Shown here piece by piece: positions 54,033 through 63,296 of a stretch of DNA of 64,000 nucleotides; position 1 is the stretch's first letter; each line of letters opens with the position of its first letter. The notes beneath the pieces are model-generated. The model was not told where the DNA came from. It saw only the letters and a list, made by a program, of their open reading frames with translations, and made no database searches. The stretch comes from Rivularia sp. PCC 7116 (GTDB taxonomy: Bacteria > Cyanobacteriota > Cyanobacteriia > Cyanobacteriales > Nostocaceae). The stretch lies in the NCBI RefSeq assembly GCF_000316665.1, contig NC_019678.1:6729001-6793000 (forward strand), in the 5' to 3' direction. A program made the translations under genes and the position numbers.

Positions 54033-54941
54033 ATGAGTAAAAGAAGCGGTCCTCCTCCAATTGTTTATATACTTATAGCCCTAGCCCTAATAGGTGGTGG
54101 TTATTGGTGGTTTTTTAAACGCGACACCGCACCCCAAACAAGCAATCAAATATCTTCTGAGAATCCAGTTTCTCAAGATAATCAACCTATAGCTGAAGCT
54201 TTCCCCGCACCAGCTTCCGTACCTAGCGGTACTACCATAGATATCGATGGCTCTACTAGCATGGTGACAATTAATCAAAATCTCAAAAGAGGTTTTGAGA
54301 GCAAATTTCCAGGTACGAATGTATTTACCCGTGCCCGAGGTAGCAGTAATGGTATTCAGGGACTGATAGATGGTACGATTGATGTCGCTGCGGTTTCCAG
54401 ACCTTTAACTCAACAAGAACAAAGTCAGGGATTAGTTGCAGTACCCGTTGCAAACGATGCGATCGCAATTATTATCGGTATAGATAATACTTTTGTTAAA
54501 AAATTAAGCAGCAATCAAGTCGCAGATATTTTTCAGGGAAAAGTTAATAATTGGTCGCAAGTGGGTGGCTCAAATGGTAACATCCAGGTGATTAATCGTC
54601 CTCCAGTTAGCGGTACCCATCAAGCTTTCAAGGAATTAGTGCTGCAAGGAAATAATTTTGCTACCACATCAAATATCACCACACTACCAAGGGATGAAAC
54701 TACGGGATTAATACGCGCCCTCGGTAATAACGGTATTGGCTATGCTACCTATGCTCAGGTTCAAAATCAATCAACAGCAAGAGTACTTCCTATAGACGGT
54801 ATGACACCCCAAGCTTCTAACTATCCTTATACTCGAAAGTTGTTTTACGTTTACAAAAATCCTCCCAGCCCCCAAGTACAAGCATTTTTAGGTTATACAA
54901 CTTCCCCCGAAGGACAACAAGCTGGATTTTTTGGTAATTAG
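54033..54941 (+). CDS. Membrane-tethered PstS-like substrate-binding protein
   Basis: 302 residues. A short N-terminal arm and one helix (IVYILIALALIGGGYWWFF, about 9-27) anchor it; a Pro/Ser/Gln-rich linker follows to about 65. The periplasmic phosphate-binding-like domain spans about 68-300: IDIDGSTSMVTINQNLKRGFE, TRARGSSNGIQGLIDGTIDVAAVSRPL, FQGKVNNWSQVGG and VSGTHQAFKELVL. GSSNGIQ and SGTHQAF are ligand-site motifs of PstS-type proteins. No transporter subunits are adjacent; it follows a PspA-like gene by 46 bp. It could be a sensor rather than an importer component. Confidence 0.83.
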   Translation: MSKRSGPPPIVYILIALALIGGGYWWFFKRDTAPQTSNQISSENPVSQDNQPIAEAFPAPASVPSGTTIDIDGSTSMVTINQNLKRGFESKFPGTNVFTRARGSSNGIQGLIDGTIDVAAVSRPLTQQEQSQGLVAVPVANDAIAIIIGIDNTFVKKLSSNQVADIFQGKVNNWSQVGGSNGNIQVINRPPVSGTHQAFKELVLQGNNFATTSNITTLPRDETTGLIRALGNNGIGYATYAQVQNQSTARVLPIDGMTPQASNYPYTRKLFYVYKNPPSPQVQAFLGYTTSPEGQQAGFFGN

Positions 54942-54978
54942 TAGTTAGTTGTTAGTAGTTGGTAGTTAGTAGTTAGTA
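54941..54978. repeat. GTTAGTA short tandem repeat tract
   Basis: About five irregular units of GTTAGTA/GTTGGTA directly between the stop of the PstS-like gene and the GTG of the AraC-type gene; mirrored by TAACATC units at 30235-30345. Confidence 0.7.
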
Positions 54979-54979
54979 A

Positions 54980-55840
54980 GTGAAAATTGCTAAAGATGAG
55001 CCTCCGGTACATTTGCATTTATTAGAAAGCTTTGATGCCCAATGGCAGGGCTTGAATCTCATCTATGAAATAGAACCGCGTAATGAAATGCCTGAAATTG
55101 ATTTTGGTCAGCATTTTATTATCATTGCTCGCGGTGATTTTCGTGCTAGCTATATGTTTAACGGAAGCTGGCATGAAGTAGATTATACTAAAGGTGATAT
55201 TGCAATTATTCCCGCAAATCAAGGGTTCCCGAAGACGCTAATTGACCGCGAGGTTCCTTTGCTTGAGTTATTTATTGACCCCACACTTATTAATCGGAAT
55301 GCTTGTGAATTAGGTAATGTAGATAATATTGAGTTAGTTCCGCAATGGCATATACGCGACCCTTTAATTGAAAATATAGGGTTGGCATTAAAGGCAGAAT
55401 TGGAACTAAACGGCGCAGGAAGCAAGTTTTATGCCGAGTCTATGGCTACAGCGCTATCAATACATTTACTGAGCAGGTATTCATCGCGTCAACCGCAAAT
55501 TAAACAATACAGCGATGGATTGTCTAATTACAAATTAAGAGAAGTCACCGACTATATTCAAGAAAATTTAGACAAAAAACTAACTCAAGCAGAATTAAGC
55601 GCGATTATTTGTATGAGTCCACATTATTTCGCGACTTTGTTTAAACAATCTATGGGAATAACACCCTATCAATATGTAATGAAATCTCGAATTGAAAAAG
55701 CAAAGCAATTGTTGTCGAAAAGAGATTTAACAATCGTAGAAATTTGCGGAGAAGTTGGCTTTCAAAATAAAAGTCATTTTACAAGAGTTTTTCGCCAACA
55801 TACTAAGATGACTCCGAAAAGGTTTCGGGATGGGGTTTAG
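54980..55840 (+). CDS. AraC family transcriptional regulator
   Basis: 286 residues from a GTG at 54980, directly after a repeat. The N-terminal cupin-like effector domain covers about 1-170 (HFIIIARGDFRASYMFNGSW; KGDIAIIPANQGFPK). The C-terminal AraC double helix-turn-helix covers about 187-286: LSAIICMSPHYFATLFKQSMGITPYQYVMKSRIEKAK and IVEICGEVGFQNKSHFTRVFRQHTKMTPKRFR. It is a DNA-binding regulator; its ligand is not known. The genes on both sides are co-directional, but the repeat and spacing give no clear operon. The start could be a few residues later. Confidence 0.9.
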   Translation: MKIAKDEPPVHLHLLESFDAQWQGLNLIYEIEPRNEMPEIDFGQHFIIIARGDFRASYMFNGSWHEVDYTKGDIAIIPANQGFPKTLIDREVPLLELFIDPTLINRNACELGNVDNIELVPQWHIRDPLIENIGLALKAELELNGAGSKFYAESMATALSIHLLSRYSSRQPQIKQYSDGLSNYKLREVTDYIQENLDKKLTQAELSAIICMSPHYFATLFKQSMGITPYQYVMKSRIEKAKQLLSKRDLTIVEICGEVGFQNKSHFTRVFRQHTKMTPKRFRDGV

Positions 55841-56052
55841 TTAGAGAAGGGAGAGGGGAAGAGTTAAAAGTTATGAGTGGCGAGTGAGGAGTTATTTTAG
55901 ATTTTATCTCCATCTCCTCAATGCCCCATGCCCAATTCCCCAATCATTAATTCAAGAAGAATAGAATAAATTTTGGAAAATTAGGCAAGACGCTCGCGGG
56001 GATGTTTTTTTAAGCTGAGTTCGTATTAATTGTTGAATATGAACTGAACATA

Positions 56053-56643
56053 ATGGATAGTAAGTTCCCGTTGCAAGAATGGCGGATTGTGGGTTTTTCG
56101 GCTTTACTGGTAGGGACGATATGTGCTTTTGTCGCGCTGATTCACGGTATTAGTGAAGAAGGAATGCGAATGGCTATAAGATTTACCGGGCGTACTTCGC
56201 TGATATTTTTTGTTAGTGCTTTTGCTGCTTCTTCGCTTCAAAAAATTTGGAAAACACCACTTTCTATATGGATGTTGAAAAACCGTCGATATTTAGGTTT
56301 ATCGATGGCTGTTTCTCATAGTTATCATGCTATAGCTTTGGTTGGTTTATGGTTTGTGACTAACGGTGCTGCTCCCCAGATTGAACCTTTGGGAACTTTG
56401 GGTTATGTTTTACTGATTGCTTTGACTATCACTTCTTTCAAAATTCCAGCGAAATGGTTGGGTAAACGTGGCTGGAAAATTTTGCACAAAACAGCGATGC
56501 ATTATTTATGGTTGGGTTTGCTGTTTGAATATGGCTTGAAGCTTTCTAAATCGGATTATATTGCTTTACCTTTTTTACTTTTGCTGATTTTAGCGATGGT
56601 GTTGAGATTTACTGCGGGAAGAAGGGAGAAAAAATTAGTTTAA
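56053..56643 (+). CDS. Ferric reductase-like/YedZ-type membrane heme protein
   Basis: 196 residues with about six hydrophobic helices. R-x-TGRTSLIFFVSAFAASSLQKI, RRYLGLSMAVSHSYHAIALVGLW and WKILHKTAMHYLWLGLLFEYG give the histidines of a diheme-type ferric_reduct (YedZ/MsrQ) domain. Such proteins hand electrons to periplasmic oxidoreductases such as YedY/MsrP. A YedY-type protein is encoded at 51325-52035, so the two could cooperate, but they are not in one operon. The start ATG at 56053 is supported by the length. Confidence 0.78.
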   Translation: MDSKFPLQEWRIVGFSALLVGTICAFVALIHGISEEGMRMAIRFTGRTSLIFFVSAFAASSLQKIWKTPLSIWMLKNRRYLGLSMAVSHSYHAIALVGLWFVTNGAAPQIEPLGTLGYVLLIALTITSFKIPAKWLGKRGWKILHKTAMHYLWLGLLFEYGLKLSKSDYIALPFLLLLILAMVLRFTAGRREKKLV

Positions 56644-56747
56644 GCTATTAAAGTGGCGCTGTTTCTCCAACTTCTGATTAAAAGAAAGTTGTTACTAATT
56701 AGTGGGGACTATAAAAATCCAGAAACATGATTTTTTTATCCTCAAAA

Positions 56748-57587
56748 TTAAATCGCACCATATTTTTTAAACCAATTTTGTAATAACAACCAACCATCTT
56801 TTGCTGCTTCTTCGTTGTAACTGGAGCGATAATCGGCATGAAAACCATGTGGTTGGTTGGGGTAAACTTTTATCTGAGTTGCTGTTTTAGTTTGTTTCAA
56901 AGCTGCTCGCATTTTCTCCACATCGCTAATGGGAATACTCGTATCTTCACCGCCGTAAAGCCCAAGCACCGGTGCTTTAATTAATGGTGCGATATCAACG
57001 GGATATTGCGGTTGTAGAATAGTACGCGATTCTTCCAATCTTCCATACCAAGCCACACCTGCTTTAAGTTGAGGGCTGTGTGCTGCGTATAGCCAAACGA
57101 TTCTACCACCCCAACAAAAACCTGTGATTCCAAGTTTATCTACATCAGCTTTACCGGAATTATCAGCCCAAACTACCGTTGCATCTAAATCGGAAAGTAC
57201 TTGAGTATCGGGAACTTTGGAAACAACTTTGCTGATAATCTCTTGAATATTATTTAGTTTAGAAACATCACCATAACGCGCAAACATTTGAGGAGCGATC
57301 GCCATATATCCGAGTTTAGCAAAACGACGACAAACGTCTTGGATATATTCATGTACGCCGAATATTTCTTGCACTACTAACACTACCGGAAAATTGCCAC
57401 CTTTAGCTGGCATGGCTCGATAAGCGGGGATTTCTCCGTCGGCAACAGGAATTTTTACTGCACCTGCAATTAATCCAGAAGTTTCCGTTTTAATAACTTG
57501 AGCATAAATTGGCTGTACCGCCATTGCAAATCCTGCCGTCAAGCTAGCAATAAGTAATTCCCGTCTGCCAAAGTTATTTTGTGTCAC
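56748..57587 (-). CDS. Dienelactone hydrolase family protein, exported
   Basis: Alpha/beta hydrolase of 279 residues. The N-terminus has a twin-arginine-like signal ([20 protein letters not shown], cleavage near AQ at 30), so it is probably exported by Tat. The dienelactone-hydrolase triad is visible: Cys158 in [10 protein letters not shown], Asp in YGGEDTSIP and His in [10 protein letters not shown]. The family hydrolyses dienelactones and other small esters; the physiological substrate in cyanobacteria is not known. It is downstream of the DinB gene on the same strand with 82 bp between, so joint transcription is possible. Confidence 0.88.
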   Translation of the reverse strand: MTQNNFGRRELLIASLTAGFAMAVQPIYAQVIKTETSGLIAGAVKIPVADGEIPAYRAMPAKGGNFPVVLVVQEIFGVHEYIQDVCRRFAKLGYMAIAPQMFARYGDVSKLNNIQEIISKVVSKVPDTQVLSDLDATVVWADNSGKADVDKLGITGFCWGGRIVWLYAAHSPQLKAGVAWYGRLEESRTILQPQYPVDIAPLIKAPVLGLYGGEDTSIPISDVEKMRAALKQTKTATQIKVYPNQPHGFHADYRSSYNEEAAKDGWLLLQNWFKKYGAI

Positions 57588-57669
57588 TTTTTTGATTAAT
57601 TATTAAGTATATGTTTGATCAAGAATGTATCATGCTCAGAGGAAAATGCGCTAAATTTATTAGCAGCTT

Positions 57670-58179
57670 TCACTGATTCTGGGCTGCAATAAAGTAAGGT
57701 AAATCAATTTCTGGTGCTGAATAACCAAACTGTGTTATTGCAGCAGAAACTTGTCCCCGATGATGAGTTCCGTGATTAACTATATGGCTGAGAATATTCG
57801 CAAGCTGTAAAGATTTTTCGCTACCTTGTGTAGTTCGATATTGGATAATACTTCCTAATTTATCTGCATCAGTATCCTGTAAAAATTCGCTCCATTTGGC
57901 TGTTTGGTTTTTAATTTCGGTTTCAAGCTGCTTTCTATCCGAACATAATTCTTCATCTAGTCCAGAAACAGTAAATAGTTGATTAATGCAGCGCCCATAC
58001 CAAAGTTTATCTGCTAATAAACTATGATTAAGCGTACCGTGGATGCTTTTAAAAAATAAGCCGCATTCGCGACGATAATCATCTTCCGATACAGATTCAA
58101 GATATTCATAAAGACGTTTAAAAGCCCAATGATGATATTGCGTTAGAGTAAAAAAGTGTTGTTTTAATTTCATAATCAA
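57670..58179 (-). CDS. DinB family protein
   Basis: 169 residues, four-helix DinB/YfiT-like metalloenzyme fold. The metal-binding histidine triad is His52 (LNHSLLADKLWYGR) and His136/His140 (IVNHGTHHRGQV). Relatives are thiol-dependent transferases (bacillithiol, mycothiol); cyanobacteria use glutathione mainly, so its cosubstrate is unknown. The start could be the second methionine (MKLKQHFF). Confidence 0.88.
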   Translation of the reverse strand: MIMKLKQHFFTLTQYHHWAFKRLYEYLESVSEDDYRRECGLFFKSIHGTLNHSLLADKLWYGRCINQLFTVSGLDEELCSDRKQLETEIKNQTAKWSEFLQDTDADKLGSIIQYRTTQGSEKSLQLANILSHIVNHGTHHRGQVSAAITQFGYSAPEIDLPYFIAAQNQ

Positions 58180-58374
58180 AGCTCGGTTTTTAGTTTTCTA
58201 ACATCTTTCCTTTGTTAAATATTTGAGATGACATCATTATTAATTCAGGTTATTAACATTTTACACAAATATTGCAAATATAAATTAGATGTAAAGCTTG
58301 TTTAATTAAGATGAATGTGGTATCAGTAAAAATACTGGATTTATCGAAATTTTTTGAAAAAATATTAAATCTAT

Positions 58375-59094
58375 ATGAATAGTAAATTAACATCTTTGTT
58401 TGTCCTACCCTTCTTATTTGCTACAGCAGTACCAGCAAAAGCTCAATCTCAACTACTGGATAAAAATACTGCTTTACAAACTGTTGCTGCACGGATATTA
58501 AATGATAGTCAATATCGTAATGTGCGGATGAATTGTCTTTCTTTCGTTACAGTCAACGCGACTACTTCATTTTTCGATTTTATTGTTCATGAAAAGCATG
58601 GTAATGGATGTCCTAGTGTAGCTAACCCTAAGCTAATATTCGAGCGTTATCGAATTAATCGTAATAATTTGAGAGTCGAACAATTTGATAAAGTTGCTAA
58701 CCGTTGGATTGCTGAAAATAAAGTTCAGTTGAAAAAAGCAAACGTTCCGATTTTTATTGGTAGCTTGAGTCAAAGCCCCTCAGCATTCAATACTTTTATG
58801 CAGGATAATATCGGTAAAACAGTTTATTTAGAAATAGTTTTTGGCGAAAATATACCGCAAGGTTATCGTTCTCAGCAAAGTATGCCTTTTTTTGAAGTAA
58901 GTGAAAAACCAAGAAAGCAAAATTCAAAGTTTAATACTTATTTTATGCAGCAAGCAGGAAACGGTTATAACTGGGGAAAAGTAACCAATTACGATGAAAA
59001 AAATCGAAAATTATCTGGATTTTTTAAAGTTGGAAAACCAAAGCAAATCAATGATAGATGGACTTCTTTTGATATAACTTTTATTCCGCAGTAA
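58375..59094 (+). CDS. Secreted protein of unknown function
   Basis: 239 residues with a signal peptide (MNSKLTSLFVLPFLFATAVPAKAQ, cut near residue 24). The mature part has a Cys pair (MNCLSFV... GNGCPSV) and beta-rich segments (TTSFFDFIVHEKHG; RNNLRVEQFDKVANRWI), ending in WTSFDITFIPQ. No known family recognised. It is isolated; an upstream poly-A/T-rich stretch carries its promoter. Confidence 0.6.
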   Translation: MNSKLTSLFVLPFLFATAVPAKAQSQLLDKNTALQTVAARILNDSQYRNVRMNCLSFVTVNATTSFFDFIVHEKHGNGCPSVANPKLIFERYRINRNNLRVEQFDKVANRWIAENKVQLKKANVPIFIGSLSQSPSAFNTFMQDNIGKTVYLEIVFGENIPQGYRSQQSMPFFEVSEKPRKQNSKFNTYFMQQAGNGYNWGKVTNYDEKNRKLSGFFKVGKPKQINDRWTSFDITFIPQ

Positions 59095-59149
59095 TAAAGA
59101 GGTGTTAGAGGGGGAAGAAGAGCTAGAGGGGGGTAGAAAATATTTTAAT

Positions 59150-59236
59150 TACTATAGGAATCTTGCTTGAATCTTGCTAGGTATACTGAGAATCAAAGCT
59201 ATTATTTTTTCAAAAATTTGCGGAGGAGTCCTACAT
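59150..59236. repeat. Dispersed repeat (CTTGAATCTTGCT...TGCGGAGGAGTCC), copy 2
   Basis: Shorter copy of the 51111-51217 repeat: ACTATAGGAATCTTGCTTGA, TACTGAGAATCAAAGC, TTTTTCAAAAATTTGCGGAG, GAGTCC. About 25 internal bases are missing relative to copy 1. After it, 59310-59390 holds GATGGTGCGTTACGGC...GCCATAACACCCTAC of the TGGTGCGTT family, ending against the DUF445 gene. Confidence 0.7.
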
Positions 59237-59378
59237 ATACCCGTCAAAATTAATCAAAAGGATTACTACAAGTAATTAAAATAATTTCTTGTCGGATATG
59301 TTTTGTAAATATGATGGTGCGTTACGGCATCGGCTATTTACTAATTATTATCCAAATTTTTGTCGCCATAACACCCTA

Positions 59379-60614
59379 CTATCTACCACTAATTAACAAT
59401 AGACATGTTTGAAGTAGCCCAACAGTAAAACCTAAAATACCACCTAAAGTTACAATAGCTTGTAATTCATTTTTTACAATACCTTCAATGGCGTTTTCTA
59501 AATCTGCGGGTGACGTTGATTTGATTCTATCAATAATTACTTGGTCAATTGATAATATTGGAATTGCTTGAGCAACGAGTTGTTCTAAATCTCTTTCTAA
59601 ATAACGTTCTAATAATAATGCTAATTCTTTACTGACTACTTCTAAAGATGAATTCATTACTTGCGAATTACTCAAACGGTTTAATAGTAAACGCGCAATT
59701 TTATCCCAATCTAAGGTTTTGCTAAAGCCTTCTAATAAATCACCACCACTGGTTCTTATATATTGACGAACGGCATCCCCCGTGGTTTTTCGCAACTGTC
59801 GTACCGTACCAATTGGTAAGTTTTGTAGGGAGACATTTTGGACAATTCTACGAATGCGATCGCGAAGTTGTAAGTCTTGAGTTAATTCTCGAATGCGTGC
59901 ATTTGTTGCATCTTTTTCGTCTAAGCAGTATGTACGCAAACGGGTTAAGCTGTTGCGTAAGCCGAAAAGATTGGCTACTACCCAATAGGTACCGCTGGTT
60001 CTTTCGCGAAAACTTTCGTCAATGGTTTGAATTGTCCTGTCTGTGAGAAAATCAACTATGGCTAAACGAATAGTATCCGGCGGTAAAACAACTTGTAGCA
60101 ACCAATCTGCTAAGCGAGATGCTTGAACGTCGGTAAGTTGAAATTCTAGTAATATCTGGTCAAATATTTGATCTATTTGCGCTTCTAAAAAATCTTCTCG
60201 TCTCGCTAAAACTTTCAATAAGCGCGGTAGTGATTCTCCCAGCAAATCTTTAAGAATTCCTGCCAATATTCTAGTAGTTTTTTGGTCTCTATCATCTTTA
60301 ATTTGGTCGATTGCCATTTGCAGCAACCACAAAATTCCTGCTTCTACTCGTTCTCTTTCTAACAATCTTCGTGCTAGCTTCTGCAATTCTTCCGGTGTTA
60401 GCAACGACTGCATGATCGTTTTAGAGACGTTTCTAGCTAAACGCTCTTGATTGCGAGGTATTAATCCGGGAGTGAATGGAAGTTTTTTCCCCCCTATATA
60501 AAGCGCTCGGTAAGGACGGAATAACATTTTTATGGCTAAATCATTCGTAAAATAGCCGATAATTCCACCTGCTAAGGGGGGAGTGATATAGAACAAGAGA
60601 TTAGAAAAAGCCAC
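59379..60614 (-). CDS. DUF445 family membrane protein
   Basis: 411 residues of the DUF445/YheB-like family. It starts with [33 protein letters not shown], the family hallmark, then a long helical soluble region (about 60-370), and ends in a hydrophobic helix ([25 protein letters not shown]). It should be membrane-bound at both ends with a helical body. The function is unknown. The last residues lie next to a repeat. No operon partner. Confidence 0.85.
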   Translation of the reverse strand: MAFSNLLFYITPPLAGGIIGYFTNDLAIKMLFRPYRALYIGGKKLPFTPGLIPRNQERLARNVSKTIMQSLLTPEELQKLARRLLERERVEAGILWLLQMAIDQIKDDRDQKTTRILAGILKDLLGESLPRLLKVLARREDFLEAQIDQIFDQILLEFQLTDVQASRLADWLLQVVLPPDTIRLAIVDFLTDRTIQTIDESFRERTSGTYWVVANLFGLRNSLTRLRTYCLDEKDATNARIRELTQDLQLRDRIRRIVQNVSLQNLPIGTVRQLRKTTGDAVRQYIRTSGGDLLEGFSKTLDWDKIARLLLNRLSNSQVMNSSLEVVSKELALLLERYLERDLEQLVAQAIPILSIDQVIIDRIKSTSPADLENAIEGIVKNELQAIVTLGGILGFTVGLLQTCLLLISGR

Positions 60615-61186
60615 GATAGAAGTTAGGAGTTAAAAGTTGAGAGTTAGGGTTGGGAATTAACAGTGAGAAATTACGAGTTATAAATTATGAATAGGTAAGC
60701 AGTTTTATTGGTAGCATCCGTGCGGGTGTAAATTTGTAAGCGCCTTAACGCAGTGTGTTTGCAAGAGCATACATCTTCCTCGCAAGTCACTCACCAACAA
60801 GTCAGATGCTCCCGTTTTATAAACTAATTAAACCGTTGAACGCGAAAAATAGATGCATAATTATTAGATGACGATTGAATTTTGACAAATTCAGGAATTT
60901 CCTCAAAAATCTGCTAACAGACAATTTCATATTTTAATTAAATAATTCCCGGTTATGCAGCACTGATAGGACTTACGTAACCGGCACATTGTTCTTGTAG
61001 GGTGCTGTGACACTTTGAGTAACTGTGAACGTAGTAACAATGTATTCAGTGTCACGCACCAGCAGAGTATTATGACAATTGCGTAAGTCCTGACTGATAA
61101 ATTTTAATTGATAACTCTTAACTGCTAATTTCCATCCGCTTAAATCTTAACTCTTAACTACTCACTCCTAACTCTTTACTTGTAAC
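60615..61186. other. Repeat-filled intergenic region
   Basis: Degenerate GTTAGGAGTTAAAAGTTGAG units (60622-60660), GCATCCGTGCGGGTG and GATGCTCCC fragments, the second 124-bp MITE (60968-61091) and CTTAACTCTTAACTACTC repeats (61105-61185). No gene seen. Confidence 0.55.
60968..61091. repeat. 124-bp MITE-like element, copy B
   Basis: Terminal inverted repeats AGGACTTACGTAA and TTGCGTAAGTCCT, with GGCACATTGTTCTTGTAGGG and TGTCACGCACCA inside. Same length and order as copy A at 6316-6439, with a more perfect inverted repeat here. Confidence 0.8.
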
Positions 61187-61876
61187 TTACTGCTTCGTTA
61201 CCACCAGCACCCCCATCATACCGTTTGCAATCGGGTAGTGTACCGTTTGAGCAAAACCGGCTTTACGAGCTATATCTAGTTGCTCTCTACCGCTAGGAAA
61301 ACGTTCTAAGCTGGGATTTATATAGGCATATTCTTCTTTCAAGCCCATTTGAGTGGCAGCAGGAACTACTAAATTATCTAAATACCATTGCTGAAAACCG
61401 CGCATCAAAGTATTTTCAGGACGATTAAAGTCTAAGATTGCACAAGTTGCTCCCGTCTTTAAAACTCGGTGTAATTCCTTCAAACAACGGGGAATATCCG
61501 TTACATTTCTTAATCCATAACCCATTGTTGCCGCATCAAATTGATTATCGTCGAAAGGCAATTCGAGTACATCAGCTTCTATCCAGGAAATGTTAGGAGT
61601 TGGATAATAATCTTTGCTGCGCTCACGAGCAACTTCTAACAACTCTGGAGAGAAATCTACAGCTTGCACTTCTGAGTTAGTACCAACTCTACGAGCCAAT
61701 CGGAAAGCTAAATCACCGCTTCCACAACATAAATCTAAGACTTTATCTCCTGTATTAGCAGCGCTCCATTTAACCGTCATTTCCTTCCATATTCGGTGTT
61801 GTCCCAAGCTCAACCAATCATTTAACTGGTCGTAAACAGGTGCAATGCGGTTAAAAATGGAGCGAATTTCAGACAT
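61187..61876 (-). CDS. menG: Demethylnaphthoquinone/ubiE-type methyltransferase
   Basis: SAM-dependent methyltransferase of the UbiE/MenG family, 229 residues. In cyanobacteria this enzyme methylates 2-phytyl-1,4-naphthoquinone, the last step of phylloquinone (vitamin K1, photosystem I cofactor) synthesis. Motif I is VLDLCCGSGDLAF (46-58); AATMGYGLRNVTDIPRCLKEL and YLDNLVVPAATQMG are typical. RIAPVYDQLNDWLSLGQHRIWK is the usual N-terminal block. Other men genes are not nearby. Upstream DNA is a CAGTTATCAG-type repeat. Confidence 0.93.
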   Translation of the reverse strand: MSEIRSIFNRIAPVYDQLNDWLSLGQHRIWKEMTVKWSAANTGDKVLDLCCGSGDLAFRLARRVGTNSEVQAVDFSPELLEVARERSKDYYPTPNISWIEADVLELPFDDNQFDAATMGYGLRNVTDIPRCLKELHRVLKTGATCAILDFNRPENTLMRGFQQWYLDNLVVPAATQMGLKEEYAYINPSLERFPSGREQLDIARKAGFAQTVHYPIANGMMGVLVVTKQ

Positions 61877-61996
61877 TTTAAGTTATCAGTTAGCAGTGAA
61901 CAGTTATCAGTTATTAATTATCATTTATCAAATGACAGTGTTTAATTATTTTATTGATAGTCTTAATATTCACTGCTCACTGTTCACTGTTCGCTG

Positions 61997-62941
61997 CTAA
62001 GTGTAATGAGCGCAATTAAGCACCAATGCTAATAATTGTGCGGAGAAATGAATCAACTTTAGTTCATCTTCTCGCAAAGTACAGGGTTTTTTCCACTGTA
62101 GTGATAGCACTGCGGTAACTTCATTTGCATGAACGACAGGTACAACCAAATGCGATTTTGTATCTGTATCTGAATAATGAGCGACTTCTTTGAGTCTCTC
62201 ATCTTTAGTTACATTTACGGAAACTTTCATATTACTGGTTGCAATAGATTCCTGAGCTAAAGGGTCTTTATCTAGCCAGTTATCTAATATGCCATCTTGA
62301 CTAAAAGTGCCGCAGGTAGAAGTCAAACTTCCGTTTTCTACTAACTGAAGAATACAACCGTCAGCAGCAAAAGTTTCTCCATAAATTGCAGCAATTGGTG
62401 CCAAACTTTCTTCCTTGCTAGAAACTGCTTTTACCAGCTGGATAGATGAAGTTAATAGCCCCATTTGAGAATTTGCACGGCGCAATTCTTCAGTACGCTG
62501 CTTGAGTAAATCGTATGTTTCAGCAGCACGTTGGACAACTCCCTTTAATTCTTCGGGGTCCCAAGGCTTGGTAATATATCTGTAAACTTGTCCGGCATTA
62601 ATAGCGTCTACAAGATCTTCAATATCGGTAAAACCAGTCAAAATGATTCTTACCGTATCGGGAAACTGAGGTAAAGTTTTGCTGAGAAATTCAGTACCTT
62701 TCATTTCCGGCATTCTTTGATCGGAAATAATAACAGCAACCTCTCCTTCCTCAGCCAACACTTGTAAAGCATTAGTACCGCTATCTGCTTTTAAAACTTG
62801 AAAATCACGACGAAAAGTCCGATATAACAAATCTAGATTATCTGGTTCGTCGTCTACTACTAAGATTTTTTGTTTTTTACGTCTTTGTGAAGTCATTATT
62901 TGATTACGAATATTATCTAGGTCAATTGGGAGATTATTCAT
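61997..62941 (-). CDS. Response regulator with REC and GAF-like domains
   Basis: 314 residues. REC domain at about 24-145 with the acceptor Asp74 (VIISDQRMPEMKG) and Lys in RYITKPWDPEEL, the pattern of RpfG-type regulators. A coiled linker (RAAETYDLLKQRTEELRRANSQM) leads to a GAF-like domain at about 175-310 (APIAAIYGETFAADGCILQLVENG; SHLVVPVVHANEVTAVLSLQWKKP). There is no HD-GYP, EAL or kinase domain, so the output is a sensory GAF. The start at MNNLPIDLDN may be replaced by Met16 (MTSQRRKKQK). Divergent from raf1, with about 355 bp between. Confidence 0.88.
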   Translation of the reverse strand: MNNLPIDLDNIRNQIMTSQRRKKQKILVVDDEPDNLDLLYRTFRRDFQVLKADSGTNALQVLAEEGEVAVIISDQRMPEMKGTEFLSKTLPQFPDTVRIILTGFTDIEDLVDAINAGQVYRYITKPWDPEELKGVVQRAAETYDLLKQRTEELRRANSQMGLLTSSIQLVKAVSSKEESLAPIAAIYGETFAADGCILQLVENGSLTSTCGTFSQDGILDNWLDKDPLAQESIATSNMKVSVNVTKDERLKEVAHYSDTDTKSHLVVPVVHANEVTAVLSLQWKKPCTLREDELKLIHFSAQLLALVLNCAHYT

Positions 62942-63296
62942 TATATTGATTCCATTACATCATATGTGCTTTTTTATATTGAATACAAATCTAATTAGCG
63001 AATCGTTGTTTTTCTATAAATGTCTTGATAGCTTCCAAAAACAGATTATTTACTAATTGAATTAAGTTTTTTTATCCGAGAAAATACGGTATTTAAATTA
63101 GTATTGTATGCAAGATTATTCTTTAATAACTCATAATTTTAGCTAGCGGTTGAGTATTCACCCTAATAAAATCATTTCTTTTTTGACTCGCACCCTTAAC
63201 ATCGTTTAACAGTTCTGTAATTTTTGTTTTGTCTAAGCACGCTGGTTTACCGTTAGGGCATAAAATAATGTATATTGCTGCGCGTTTTCCTCACTC
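62942..63296. promoter_or_regulatory. Divergent promoter region of the REC-GAF gene and raf1
   Basis: About 355 bases of AT-rich DNA between two divergent starts. It must contain both promoters; I could not pick out specific -10 or -35 boxes with confidence. Confidence 0.4.
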
